The notes beneath the pieces were generated by a model. That model made no database searches. It worked only from the letters and a program-made list of their open reading frames with translations, and was not told where the DNA came from. A stretch of DNA of 64,000 bases, taken from contig NZ_BOOO01000041.1 in the NCBI RefSeq assembly GCF_016863275.1, forward strand, positions 1 through 64,000, in the 5' to 3' direction. Numbering within the stretch: the stretch's first letter is position 1; every line of letters starts with the position of its first letter. The stretch is from Planotetraspora mira. Lineage in GTDB: Bacteria; Actinomycetota; Actinomycetes; Streptosporangiales; Streptosporangiaceae. Both the position numbers and the translations under genes were made by a program. Shown piece by piece: positions 43,471 to 51,169 of this stretch.

Positions 43471-44267
43471 GCCGTCTAGGCGCGTCCGGCCCCGCGCCGA
43501 TCGCCGCGCAGCTGTGGTCTCTGCACGAGGAGGCGTCCCGGGACCTGCTCGGTGTGCTCGCGCGTGTCGCGGCGCTCGGGTACGTCGCGGTCGAGCCCAT
43601 CAGCCTGTACGGCCACAAGCCGTCCCTCGTACGGGGGGTGGCCGACGACCTCGGCCTGGAGATCTGCAGCGCGCACGCGCCGTTCCCGGTGGGAGACGCC
43701 GCCGAGGCGATCCTCGACGAGAACGAGGAGCTCGGCGTCGAGACGCTCGTCTGGAGCATGGAGCCGGAGGAGTTCACCACGCTGGACGGCGTGCTGAGGG
43801 GGGCGGAACGCATCAACGAGGCGGCGGCCAACGCCGCCGGGCGGGGCATGCGCATCGCCTACCACAACCACTTCGCCGAGTTCGAGAACGTCTTCAGCGG
43901 GGAGCGGGCCTACGAGATCCTGCTCCGCGAGCTGGATCCGGCGGTCGTCGTCGAGCTGGACGCCTACTGGGTCCGCACCGCCGGGGTGGAGCCGGCGCCC
44001 GTCGCCGCCTCGCTGGGCGAGCGGCTGGAGTTCGTCCATCTCAAGGACGGGCCGGCCCGGGGAATGGACGACTACATGCTCCCCTTCGGGGAGGGCGTGG
44101 TCGATGTGGAGAGCGTGGCCCGTGCCAATCCTTCGGTGAGGTGGCAGATCGTCGAGGCGGACCGCGCCCGTCAGGACATGTACGAACTGCTGCGCCGCTG
44201 CTACGACTTCCTCGTCGGCCGCGGTCTGGCCACGGGCAGGCGATCGGTGGAGGTGGGGCCGCGATGA
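43467..44267 (+). CDS. Sugar phosphate isomerase/epimerase family protein (xylose isomerase-like TIM barrel)
   Basis: A 266-residue AP-endonuclease-2 fold protein. Metal and substrate-binding segments include EICSAHAPFPVGDAAEA, MRIAYHNHFAEFE, the Glu/Asp in VVVELDAYWV and FVHLKDGPA. Such enzymes handle keto- and inosose-type sugars. It overlaps the ThuA-like gene and the next gene by four bases each. Together with ThuA and the NAD-dependent epimerase, it suggests processing of an oxidised (keto) sugar intermediate. Substrate unknown. Confidence 0.85.
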   Translation: MSRLGASGPAPIAAQLWSLHEEASRDLLGVLARVAALGYVAVEPISLYGHKPSLVRGVADDLGLEICSAHAPFPVGDAAEAILDENEELGVETLVWSMEPEEFTTLDGVLRGAERINEAAANAAGRGMRIAYHNHFAEFENVFSGERAYEILLRELDPAVVVELDAYWVRTAGVEPAPVAASLGERLEFVHLKDGPARGMDDYMLPFGEGVVDVESVARANPSVRWQIVEADRARQDMYELLRRCYDFLVGRGLATGRRSVEVGPR

Positions 44268-45253
44268 GCGGAATACGGGTGCTCTTCCTCGGGGGAACCG
44301 GCGTGCTCAGCGCCGCCTGCGCCCAGGAGGCCGTCGCGGCCGGCGTGGATCTGACCGTCGTCACCAGGGGCCGCACGACACTGCGTCCCGTGCCGGAGGG
44401 CGTGCGCGTCGTCCACGCCGACGTGCACGACGACGCCTCGATGCGTGGGGCCCTCGGCGACGAGACGTTCGACGCCGTGGTGAACTTCATCGGGTACACC
44501 CCCGAGGACATCAGGACCGACGTGGCCAGGTACGCCGGCCGCACCGGGCAGTACGTCTTCATCTCGACCGGATCGGTGTACGCGCGGCCGGCCCCCAGCC
44601 TGCCGATCGTGGAGTCCTCCGCACGGCGGAACAACGGCTTCGAGTACCCCACGCAGAAGCTCCGCTGCGAGGAGGCGCTCGAACAGGCGTACCGCTACGA
44701 GGCGTTCCCCATGACGATCGTCCGCGCGGCGCACGTCTATGACGAGACGGTGCTGCCCATCCTGGCCGGCTGGACCGCGATCGCCCGCTGGCGCGAGGGC
44801 AGGCCGGTGGTCGTCCACGGCGACGGCACCTCGCTGTGGAACCTGTTGCACGCCCGCGACTTCGCACGCGGGCTGACCGGCCTGCTCGGCAACCGGCACG
44901 CCGTGGGACAGAGCGTGCACATCACCTCTGACGAGCTTCTAACCTGGGATGAGATTCATTTCTCCCTCGCCCGGGCCGCGGGCGTGGCGCCCGAGATCGT
45001 GCACCGGTCGAGCGAGGACATCGGCCGGGAAATCGCGTGGATGGGTCCGGTCCTGCAGGAAGATTTCCGGCACTCAGTTATTTATGACAACTCGATGATT
45101 AAGCGCCTTGTGCCGGGTTTCTTGCCGCAAGTGCCATTTGAACAAGGGGCGCGAGAGATTCTGTCCTGGTTTGACCGGGAGGCGGCGCGACGCCGGACGG
45201 ACCCGGAGTTGGACGCGGCATTCGACCGCCTGGTCGGAGACCGTCACGGGTGA
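44264..45253 (+). CDS. NAD-dependent epimerase/dehydratase family protein
   Basis: A 329-residue extended-SDR protein. The NAD site is LFLGGTGVLSAAC near residue 8. The region ISTGSVYARP carries the catalytic Ser. The usual Tyr-x3-Lys pair appears as YPTQK after FE, consistent with an active enzyme. ATG 44264 overlaps the isomerase stop by four bases. It closes the six-gene import and processing operon; the regulator gene begins 81 bases later. Substrate unknown; a nucleotide sugar or a free keto-sugar are both possible. Confidence 0.85.
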   Translation: MSGIRVLFLGGTGVLSAACAQEAVAAGVDLTVVTRGRTTLRPVPEGVRVVHADVHDDASMRGALGDETFDAVVNFIGYTPEDIRTDVARYAGRTGQYVFISTGSVYARPAPSLPIVESSARRNNGFEYPTQKLRCEEALEQAYRYEAFPMTIVRAAHVYDETVLPILAGWTAIARWREGRPVVVHGDGTSLWNLLHARDFARGLTGLLGNRHAVGQSVHITSDELLTWDEIHFSLARAAGVAPEIVHRSSEDIGREIAWMGPVLQEDFRHSVIYDNSMIKRLVPGFLPQVPFEQGAREILSWFDREAARRRTDPELDAAFDRLVGDRHG

Positions 45254-45334
45254 TGCTCGGCGCCCGGATTCGGTGTGAGAATGACATTATGTTCGCCGCG
45301 GAAGGCGAGCAGGAGCAGGAAAGGACGTGGACCG

Positions 45335-46102
45335 GTGAATAGGGTGTCTCAGGCGACTCTCATCGCTTCGGACAGCCCTGAGCCCCTGTGGGTGCAGGCG
45401 GCTGAGCTGATCGAGCGCCAGGTGCGGGAGGGGGCCCTTCCCGCCGGGCGGCGCCTGCCCGCCGAGCGTGAGCTGTGCACCCAGATGGGCATCAGCCGGG
45501 TGACGCTCCGGCGTGCGCTCCAGCACCTGGTCGAGCAGGGTGTGCTGCAGTCCTCCCACGGCCGCGGCTGGTACGTCGCGAGCCGGCCGGATCGTGACTG
45601 GCCCAACTCCTTGGAGTCGTTCACGGAAACGGCGCGGCGCAAGGCGTTGGTCGCGACCTCCCGGGTGATCCGCGCAGAGGTCAAGGAGGCCTCCCTCGAC
45701 GAGGCGGACCAGTTCGGCGTGGCGGCGGGCACCCAGCTCTTCGTGCTCGAACGCGTGCGCATGCTGGACGGCGTCCCCATAGGAGTGGACGCCTCATGCG
45801 TGGTGCTGAACCTCGCGCCCCGGCTCCAGGACGCCGACTTCGCCACGGCGTCGCTGCTCGAGGAACTCGCCGCCGCGGGGGCGGAGCCGGTCGTCGCCCA
45901 GTCCGTCATCGAGGCCAGGGGATGCTCAGAGGAGATCGCCGAGCACCTCGACCTCGTTCCCGGAGATCCGGTCCTGGTGATGTACCAGTCGATGGTCGAC
46001 GCGGTGGGCCGTGTCGTGTTGGTGTCGACCATCACCTACCGGGGCGATCGGTATCGCCTGCGCACGTCGTTCATCCGGGGTGGAAGTTCCGTCGGACGAT
46101 GA
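45335..46102 (+). CDS. GntR-family regulator with UTRA ligand-binding domain
   Basis: A 255-residue HutC/DasR-type regulator. The winged helix covers residues 15-85 (LPAERELCTQMGISRVTLRR), and the UTRA domain fills the rest (FVLERVRMLDGVPIGVDASC). UTRA domains of this class often bind phosphorylated sugars such as GlcNAc-6-P. GTG 45335 is preferred over the GTG at 45275 because AGGAAAGGA lies ten bases upstream. Position between the two halves of the locus makes it the likely controller of the GGTA-rich sites at 38983-39050 and 46197-46240. Confidence 0.88.
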   Translation: MNRVSQATLIASDSPEPLWVQAAELIERQVREGALPAGRRLPAERELCTQMGISRVTLRRALQHLVEQGVLQSSHGRGWYVASRPDRDWPNSLESFTETARRKALVATSRVIRAEVKEASLDEADQFGVAAGTQLFVLERVRMLDGVPIGVDASCVVLNLAPRLQDADFATASLLEELAAAGAEPVVAQSVIEARGCSEEIAEHLDLVPGDPVLVMYQSMVDAVGRVVLVSTITYRGDRYRLRTSFIRGGSSVGR

Positions 46103-46196
46103 CGCCACCGTGGGATCCACGTCACGCGTGAGTTCCACGGCTTCGTGCTGCCTGGGCAGTGACTTGTCCCTTAGATCCTGATCAACCCCCAATGCC

Positions 46197-46244
46197 GCAT
46201 ACCAGGTTCCTCTACGGCATCATGTGGTATGCAGAGGTATCTCC
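46197..46244. promoter_or_regulatory. GCATACCA/TGGTATGC inverted repeat upstream of the SIS gene
   Basis: GCATACCA (46197-46204) and TGGTATGC (46225-46232) form a perfect 8-base inverted repeat 20 bases apart, followed by GAGGTATCTCC. The GGTATCTCC part resembles GGTATCTTCC at 39012. The site lies 80-120 bases before the SIS gene and just after the GntR/UTRA gene, so it may be an operator of that regulator. Confidence 0.45.
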
Positions 46245-46313
46245 TTTGAATCTTGTGGTCAGCTCATGGGAACGTCCGGTACTTCACACGTCTCTCGAAG
46301 GGAAATGACGGAA

Positions 46314-47342
46314 ATGTCGGGAGAACGAATCCCCTACATCGACGGCAGGGCGGCGCAGCCTGCCGCCCTGGAGCGGATCGCGACCCGGGTCGCGGATCAA
46401 CTCGCGGCCGGCAGCCACGTGTTCGCGGACTGCTCACGGCCCGTCTTCGTCGGCATGGGGGCCAGCCATGCCGCGCTCGCCCTGCCGCTGAGGATGTTGT
46501 CCGACGGCGACGTGCTGGCCCGCCAGGAGCTGGCCAGTGAGGTGAGCTCGGGGATCAGGTTCGACGGCGCGGACCTGGTGATCGGTGTCTCGCAGTCCGG
46601 GCGCAGCCCGGAGACGGTGGACGCGCTGGCCTTGGTGCCGAGGGAGCGGCGGGCGGCGGTGGTCAACGTCGTCCCCTCCCGGCTCGCCGACTCGGTGGGG
46701 CACTGCGTCGACCTCGGGAACGAGCCCGACAGCTACGCCTCGACCATCGGCTACACCGGCACACTCGTGGCCCTCGCCATGATCGCCCACACCGTGCTCG
46801 GCCGCTCGCCGGCCGACAGCGCAGGCGAGTGGGCGGGAATCGCGGACGTCCTCGCGCGCCACGAGGCGGCCCTGGCCCCGGTGGTGGACGACGTGGCCGA
46901 GCGGGCCGGGCGGGTCGTCGCCGCGGACATCGTCGCGTCGGGAGCCTCCCGCTCCGCGTCCGAGTCCGGTGCCCTGCTGCTCCGGGAGGTGTGCCGGGTT
47001 CCCGCCTCGGCGCTGGTCACGCGCAACTACCTGCACGGGGAGATGGAGTCGGCAGGGGAGACCCTCCACGTCGTGATCGGCGACGGCCGCGAACTGGAGC
47101 TCGCGCGCAGCCTGGCCGGCAGCCGCCACCACACTCTCTGCGTCACCTCTGCGGCCGTGGAGCCCGCTGATCACCTGCATGTGGTGCGCATCCCCGAGGG
47201 CGTGTCGATGCCGGTGCGCACCGTCCTCGAGACGGCCGTCGTGCAGCGGCTCGCCGGGTCACTCGCGCAGGCCAGGGGCGTGGAGATCGAGGACTTCGTC
47301 TTCAACAACACGGACACGAAGATCGAGGAGCCCATCGGATGA
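46314..47342 (+). CDS. SIS-domain sugar isomerase-like protein
   Basis: A 342-residue protein with two SIS domains, similar to the isomerase half of glucosamine-6-phosphate synthase. The phosphosugar-binding segments are FVGMGASHAALAL and GVSQSGRSPETVDAL in the first domain, with ASGASRSASESGALLL and YLHGEMESAGET in the second. In amino-sugar loci such proteins act as deaminases or isomerases of glucosamine-6-phosphate. ATG 46314 has AAGGG 11 bases upstream; ATG 46305 is an alternative with only two-base spacing. It overlaps the kinase gene by four bases, suggesting consecutive steps. Confidence 0.85.
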   Translation: MSGERIPYIDGRAAQPAALERIATRVADQLAAGSHVFADCSRPVFVGMGASHAALALPLRMLSDGDVLARQELASEVSSGIRFDGADLVIGVSQSGRSPETVDALALVPRERRAAVVNVVPSRLADSVGHCVDLGNEPDSYASTIGYTGTLVALAMIAHTVLGRSPADSAGEWAGIADVLARHEAALAPVVDDVAERAGRVVAADIVASGASRSASESGALLLREVCRVPASALVTRNYLHGEMESAGETLHVVIGDGRELELARSLAGSRHHTLCVTSAAVEPADHLHVVRIPEGVSMPVRTVLETAVVQRLAGSLAQARGVEIEDFVFNNTDTKIEEPIG

Positions 47343-48238
47343 CGACGGCGGTGGCCGGTGTGGACGTCGGGGGCACCAAGACACGGATGCAGCTGGCGGA
47401 CGCGGGGACCGGCGACGTCCTCGCCGACCTGACGGTGGCCAGCTCCGGCTGGCAGACCGCCTCGCTTCCGCAGGCGGCGGCATGGCTGGCGTCGTACCTC
47501 CAGCCGCTGCTCGACCCGGGCCACGAGGTGCGGCACGTCGTCGTGGGAGCCCACGGCTGTGAGACTCCCGACCACTGCGATCGGCTGGCCCGTGAGCTCA
47601 CGGGGGCGATCGGGGTCGCGACGACCGTGGTCAACGACGCCGAGCTGCTCGTGCCGGCCGCGGGTCTGACCGGTGGCGTCGGCGTCATCGCCGGCACCGG
47701 AGCCATCGTCGTGGGCAGGCACCGCGTCACGGGTGCGTACCTGTCGGCCGGCGGGTGGGGATGGGTGCTGGGCGACGAGGGATCGGGCTCCGCGCTCGTC
47801 CGTGACGCCGCCAGGGCGGTGCTCGGCCACGCGGACGAGGGGGCTGACGAGGACGGGCTCGAGGAGGCGCTGCTGCGGTCCTTCGGTGTTCCCGGCCTGC
47901 CCGAACTGGCCGCGGTGATGAGCTGGAACGGGGGCGTCGAGAGCTGGGGTGCTCATGTTCCGGCCGTCTTCGCGGCGGCAGAGGCCGGGTCCGCCACGGC
48001 CGACGCCGTCATCAGGGCGGGCGGCGGGTCTCTCGCCCGCCTCGTGGCGTGTCTGGCCCGGCGGGGCGCCGAGGCTGGCGCCGTGGTCGTCGCGGGTGGC
48101 GTCATCAGCAACCAGCCCCGCCTCATGGCGGCGTTCGAGAACGAGCTGGCATCCCAGCTCCCCGGGGTCGCCGCCTCGCTGCTCCAGGCTCCGCCCGTCA
48201 GGGGAGCCGTCGAGCTGGCCTGCCGTACCCAGCGCTGA
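47339..48238 (+). CDS. BadF/BadG-type kinase, probable N-acetylglucosamine kinase
   Basis: A 299-residue ASKHA-fold ATPase. The phosphate-1 motif is GVDVGGTKTRMQLAD, the adenosine region GVIAGTGAIVVGR, followed by GGWGWVLGDEGSG, which is typical of the GlcNAc-kinase branch of this family. It would phosphorylate the amino sugar released by the hydrolases, feeding the SIS protein encoded immediately upstream (ATGA overlap). A 26-base gap separates it from the dehydrogenase gene. Confidence 0.87.
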   Translation: MTTAVAGVDVGGTKTRMQLADAGTGDVLADLTVASSGWQTASLPQAAAWLASYLQPLLDPGHEVRHVVVGAHGCETPDHCDRLARELTGAIGVATTVVNDAELLVPAAGLTGGVGVIAGTGAIVVGRHRVTGAYLSAGGWGWVLGDEGSGSALVRDAARAVLGHADEGADEDGLEEALLRSFGVPGLPELAAVMSWNGGVESWGAHVPAVFAAAEAGSATADAVIRAGGGSLARLVACLARRGAEAGAVVVAGGVISNQPRLMAAFENELASQLPGVAASLLQAPPVRGAVELACRTQR

Positions 48239-48264
48239 ACCGGACCGGAATCCAAGAGGAGATC

Positions 48265-49182
48265 ATGCGCTTTTCCCAGGTCGTCGCCCCCGGTACGTCG
48301 CAGATCGTGGAGGCGCCTGATACGCCCCCCGGCCCGGGGGAGGTCAGGGTGCGCACCCTCGCCTCCGGGATCTGCGTCTCCGAACTGCCCGCGTGGGCCG
48401 AGCACGACGGGGCGGAGCCGCGCCGGCTCGGTCACGAGCTGAGTGGTGAGATCGTCGCGCTGGGCCCCGGCGTCCATGGCTGGTCCCCGGGAGACCGGGT
48501 CACCGGGTTCGCCTCCCTCGCGTTCGCCGACATGGTGAACGTCCCGGCCAGGGACCTGCTCCCCGCTCCGGCCAACGTGCCGAGTCGGGCCCTGCTCGGC
48601 GAGCCGTTGGCCTGCGTCGTCGAGGCACTGTCGCGGTGCGGTCTACGGCCGGGGCAGCGGGTCGCGGTCGTGGGGCTCGGGTTCATGGGGCTGACCGCCC
48701 TGCAGGTCGCCGCCGACCACGCCCCCGCGCGGCTCGCCGGTGTCGACCCGGCGCCGCACGCGCGCGATCTCGCGGCCGAACTGGGCGCCGGCGAGGTGCA
48801 TGCTCCGGATGAGGCCGCCGGGAGCCTTGCCGGGGCGTTCGACGTGGTCGTCGAGTTCTCCGGCCGGGCGGCCGGGCTCAAGCTCGCGGGTGATCTCGTG
48901 ACGACGCACGGCACGCTGTGCGTCGCCGGCTACCACCACGACGGGCGCCGTGACCTGGACGTCGAGCTCTGGTATCGCGGGGTGACCATCGTCAACGGCT
49001 TCACCGGCCAGCGGTGGCGCCTCATGAAGGCCTTGGCGGAAGGGCTGCGGATGATGGCCGACCGGCGCCTCACGTTCGAGCCCCTGATCACCCACAGTGT
49101 CTCGTTGGAAGGGGTCGACACGGGATTCGGCTACTTCGGCGACCGCCCTCCGGGCTTCGTCAAGTGCATCGTCACGCCGTAG
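48265..49182 (+). CDS. Zinc-type medium-chain alcohol/sugar dehydrogenase
   Basis: A 305-residue medium-chain dehydrogenase. The N-terminal catalytic domain has SGICVSELPAW and RRLGHELSGEIVALGP; the Rossmann domain has VAVVGLGFMGLTALQ. The structural-zinc Cys cluster of classic alcohol dehydrogenases is missing, as in shorter sugar dehydrogenases. It ends with VSLEGVDTGFGYFGDRPPG. AGAGGAG precedes ATG 48265. Probably part of the SIS-kinase operon and acting on a sugar intermediate; substrate unknown. Confidence 0.83.
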   Translation: MRFSQVVAPGTSQIVEAPDTPPGPGEVRVRTLASGICVSELPAWAEHDGAEPRRLGHELSGEIVALGPGVHGWSPGDRVTGFASLAFADMVNVPARDLLPAPANVPSRALLGEPLACVVEALSRCGLRPGQRVAVVGLGFMGLTALQVAADHAPARLAGVDPAPHARDLAAELGAGEVHAPDEAAGSLAGAFDVVVEFSGRAAGLKLAGDLVTTHGTLCVAGYHHDGRRDLDVELWYRGVTIVNGFTGQRWRLMKALAEGLRMMADRRLTFEPLITHSVSLEGVDTGFGYFGDRPPGFVKCIVTP

Positions 49183-49187
49183 CGGCC

Positions 49188-49345
49188 TCAGCTCACACGC
49201 AGGGTGGTCAGGGTGCGGACCAGCACCCCGGAGTCGGAGAGCCCCCGCAGGAGGCGCAAAGTGCCGATGCCGATGAGCGCCACGCCGACAGTGATGAGAA
49301 TGAGGATGGCCCTGATCCATGCGCAGGGTCCGATGAGTTCTTGAT
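49188..49345 (-). pseudogene. Possible remnant of a membrane-protein gene
   Basis: The minus-strand frame ending at TGA 49190-49188 encodes a clear membrane helix (WIRAILILITVGVALIGIG) followed by a polar tail ending LTTLRVS. No ATG, GTG or TTG with a ribosome-binding site precedes the helix in frame, and the frame runs into the start of the plus-strand hydrolase gene. It looks like the 3' end of a lost membrane-protein gene; chance is not excluded. Confidence 0.3.
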
Positions 49346-49366
49346 GCGGAAGGGGTCTACACCTTT

Positions 49367-50236
49367 ATGGCAACGCAGATACTCGAGACTCCCGAGGTCG
49401 ACCTCGTCTACGACGTCCACGGCTCACTGCCGACCGCCGACGGACGCCCACCGCTGGTCATGATCGGTCAGCCCATGGACGCCGGCGGCTTCGGCGTGTT
49501 GGCGTCCCACTTCGCCGAGCGCACCGTCGTCACCTACGACCCGCGCGGCCTCGGCCGCAGCACCCGCAAGGACGGCCGGGTCGACCATGAGCCCAGGATC
49601 CAGGCTGCCGACGTGCACGCCGTCATCGAGGCGCTCGGTGCGGGCCCGGTCGAGATGTTCGCGAGCAGCGGCGGTGCGGTGACCGCGCTCGCCCTCGTGG
49701 CGGCCTACCCCGATGACGTGACCACCCTGGTGGCGCACGAGCCGCCACTCATTCCGGTGCTCGCCGACGCCCAGGCTGCCGAGCGCGCCCGGGCCGGCGT
49801 CCGGGATGCGTACGAGGGCAAGGGCCGGGGTGCCGGCATGGCGGCCTTCATCGTGATGACCTCGTGGCAGGGCGAGTTCACCGACGACTACTTCGCCCAG
49901 CCCGTGCCGGACCCCGCCGTGTTCGGGATGCCGACCGATGATGACGGCTCCCGCGACGATCCGCTCCTGTCCGACCGGTCATGGGCGGTCAGCAGCTACC
50001 GGCCCGACGTCGACGCGCTTGCCGCGGCGCCGACGCGGGTCGTGATCGCAGTGGGGGAGGAGTCCCTGGACGTCTTCACCGGACGCACCTCGGTGGCGAC
50101 GGCCGAACTGCTCGGTCAGCAGGCGACGGTCTTCCCGAGCCACCACGGCGGCTTCCTCGGTGGCGAGTTCGGCTACGCCGGGCAGCCCGAGGCGTTCGCC
50201 CGCAAGCTGCGCGAGGTCCTCGACGCCGTCGGCTGA
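49367..50236 (+). CDS. Alpha/beta hydrolase
   Basis: A 289-residue alpha/beta-hydrolase fold protein. The oxyanion region is LVMIGQPMDAGGF, then TYDPRGLGRS, and the nucleophile elbow is FASSGGAVTALAL, with the second Ser as the probable nucleophile. The general acid is ambiguous (DVFTGRT region); the catalytic His is in PSHHGGFLGGEFGYAG. This arrangement is common in actinobacterial esterase- or epoxide-hydrolase-like proteins. It stands alone; substrate unknown. Confidence 0.85.
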   Translation: MATQILETPEVDLVYDVHGSLPTADGRPPLVMIGQPMDAGGFGVLASHFAERTVVTYDPRGLGRSTRKDGRVDHEPRIQAADVHAVIEALGAGPVEMFASSGGAVTALALVAAYPDDVTTLVAHEPPLIPVLADAQAAERARAGVRDAYEGKGRGAGMAAFIVMTSWQGEFTDDYFAQPVPDPAVFGMPTDDDGSRDDPLLSDRSWAVSSYRPDVDALAAAPTRVVIAVGEESLDVFTGRTSVATAELLGQQATVFPSHHGGFLGGEFGYAGQPEAFARKLREVLDAVG

Positions 50237-50362
50237 CGGTCGCCCCTTGTCATCGTCACGCGGTGTTCGTCTGGCTCCCCTCACGCTCGGACACATGACG
50301 AGCCGGCGGACACCGCGATTCACCACCCTGACGGGCGCGCAGCGGGCACGCGGTTGCGTGGG

Positions 50363-50728
50363 TCAGCATGTCGAGTGGAACAGGCCTCCGACGGAGGTCG
50401 TCTCAGCCAACGCGTTGTAGCGCTCAACCGCGGTCCTCGTCTCCTCGACGAAGACCTCGATGCCCTTCTGCTTCAGCAAGTCCAGGGTTTCCGGGCACGT
50501 CTGAAGGACCAGGTCCATCCCTCGCGAGAGGACGACCACCTCGCTGCCGTGGTCGAGTAGCTCGGCGACGTCGGCGGGTTGGATGCCTGGAGTGTGACGC
50601 GTACCCGTCTCGTTCCAGTCCCAGGCTCGACCGCCGCCCGGGTACAGCTTGAAGTCCTTTCCTTCGCCCACCCCCTCGACGACCATGCGGCCCCAAGAGA
50701 TGTGAGTGATCAGTGGAGATCGCTTCAT
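50363..50728 (-). CDS. Mth938-like domain protein
   Basis: A 121-residue protein matching the Mth938/DUF498 fold: ISWGRMVVEG, KLYPGGGRAWDWNETGT, the central LDHGSEVVVLSRGM strand, and the ending VFVEETRTAVERYNAL. Relatives include the human assembly factor NDUFAF3; the bacterial role is unknown. ATG 50728 begins the conserved domain; the longer upstream frame is unlikely coding. The ribosome-binding site is weak. It faces the alpha/beta hydrolase gene across 126 bases. Confidence 0.8.
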   Translation of the reverse strand: MKRSPLITHISWGRMVVEGVGEGKDFKLYPGGGRAWDWNETGTRHTPGIQPADVAELLDHGSEVVVLSRGMDLVLQTCPETLDLLKQKGIEVFVEETRTAVERYNALAETTSVGGLFHSTC

Positions 50729-51169
50729 GGTCGGGAGACTAGCCACGCATGTGCACGTGCGCGAGCCTTCCTTGCTCTGGAGATCAGCATCCGGCCATGC
50801 GGTGGTGCCACCGTCTGTCCAGCTGCAATGGGTGCGGTTGATGGCTGTGGGGTTCGATGAGATCACCTCCAGGCAACCTAACAACTCATAAATTACGAAT
50901 TAATGTTGACATGCTGCCGTAACGAGATACAAGATCCCTGAAAACAAACACCTCAGGAGTGCGGACATGACTGGGTCTGGCAGCCGGTCGGGGACGTTCC
51001 TCGAAGGTCTCGGAGCCGCTGTGCGCCGCGGCTCACGTCGGCTGGTGGGCCACCCCCGCGCAGGCGCCGGAGCGAGGTGAAGGCGGAAACACCTGCAGGT
51101 CCAGAACAAGAAGTCCGGCAAGTTGCCCATCGCGGCGTCCGCCATTCCCCGGCAGCAAAGGAACCCGAT
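50729..51169 (+). promoter_or_regulatory. 441-base region before the alpha-galactosidase, with promoter and leader
   Basis: An AT-rich patch at 50880-50940 contains TTGACA (50906-50911) and TACAAG (50928-50933) with 16-base spacing, a plausible promoter. The resulting leader of about 230 bases contains a 37-codon open frame (50967-51080, separate entry) and ends with AAAGGAA ahead of GTG 51170. Confidence 0.5.
50967..51080 (+). CDS. Possible 37-residue leader ORF upstream of the alpha-galactosidase
   Basis: ATG 50967 has AGGAG eight bases upstream and reads 37 codons to TGA 51078-51080. The peptide is rich in Gly, Arg and Ser and matches nothing I know. It lies inside the predicted leader of the alpha-galactosidase mRNA. 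A regulatory upstream frame and a chance frame are both possible. Confidence 0.3.
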   Translation: MTGSGSRSGTFLEGLGAAVRRGSRRLVGHPRAGAGAR

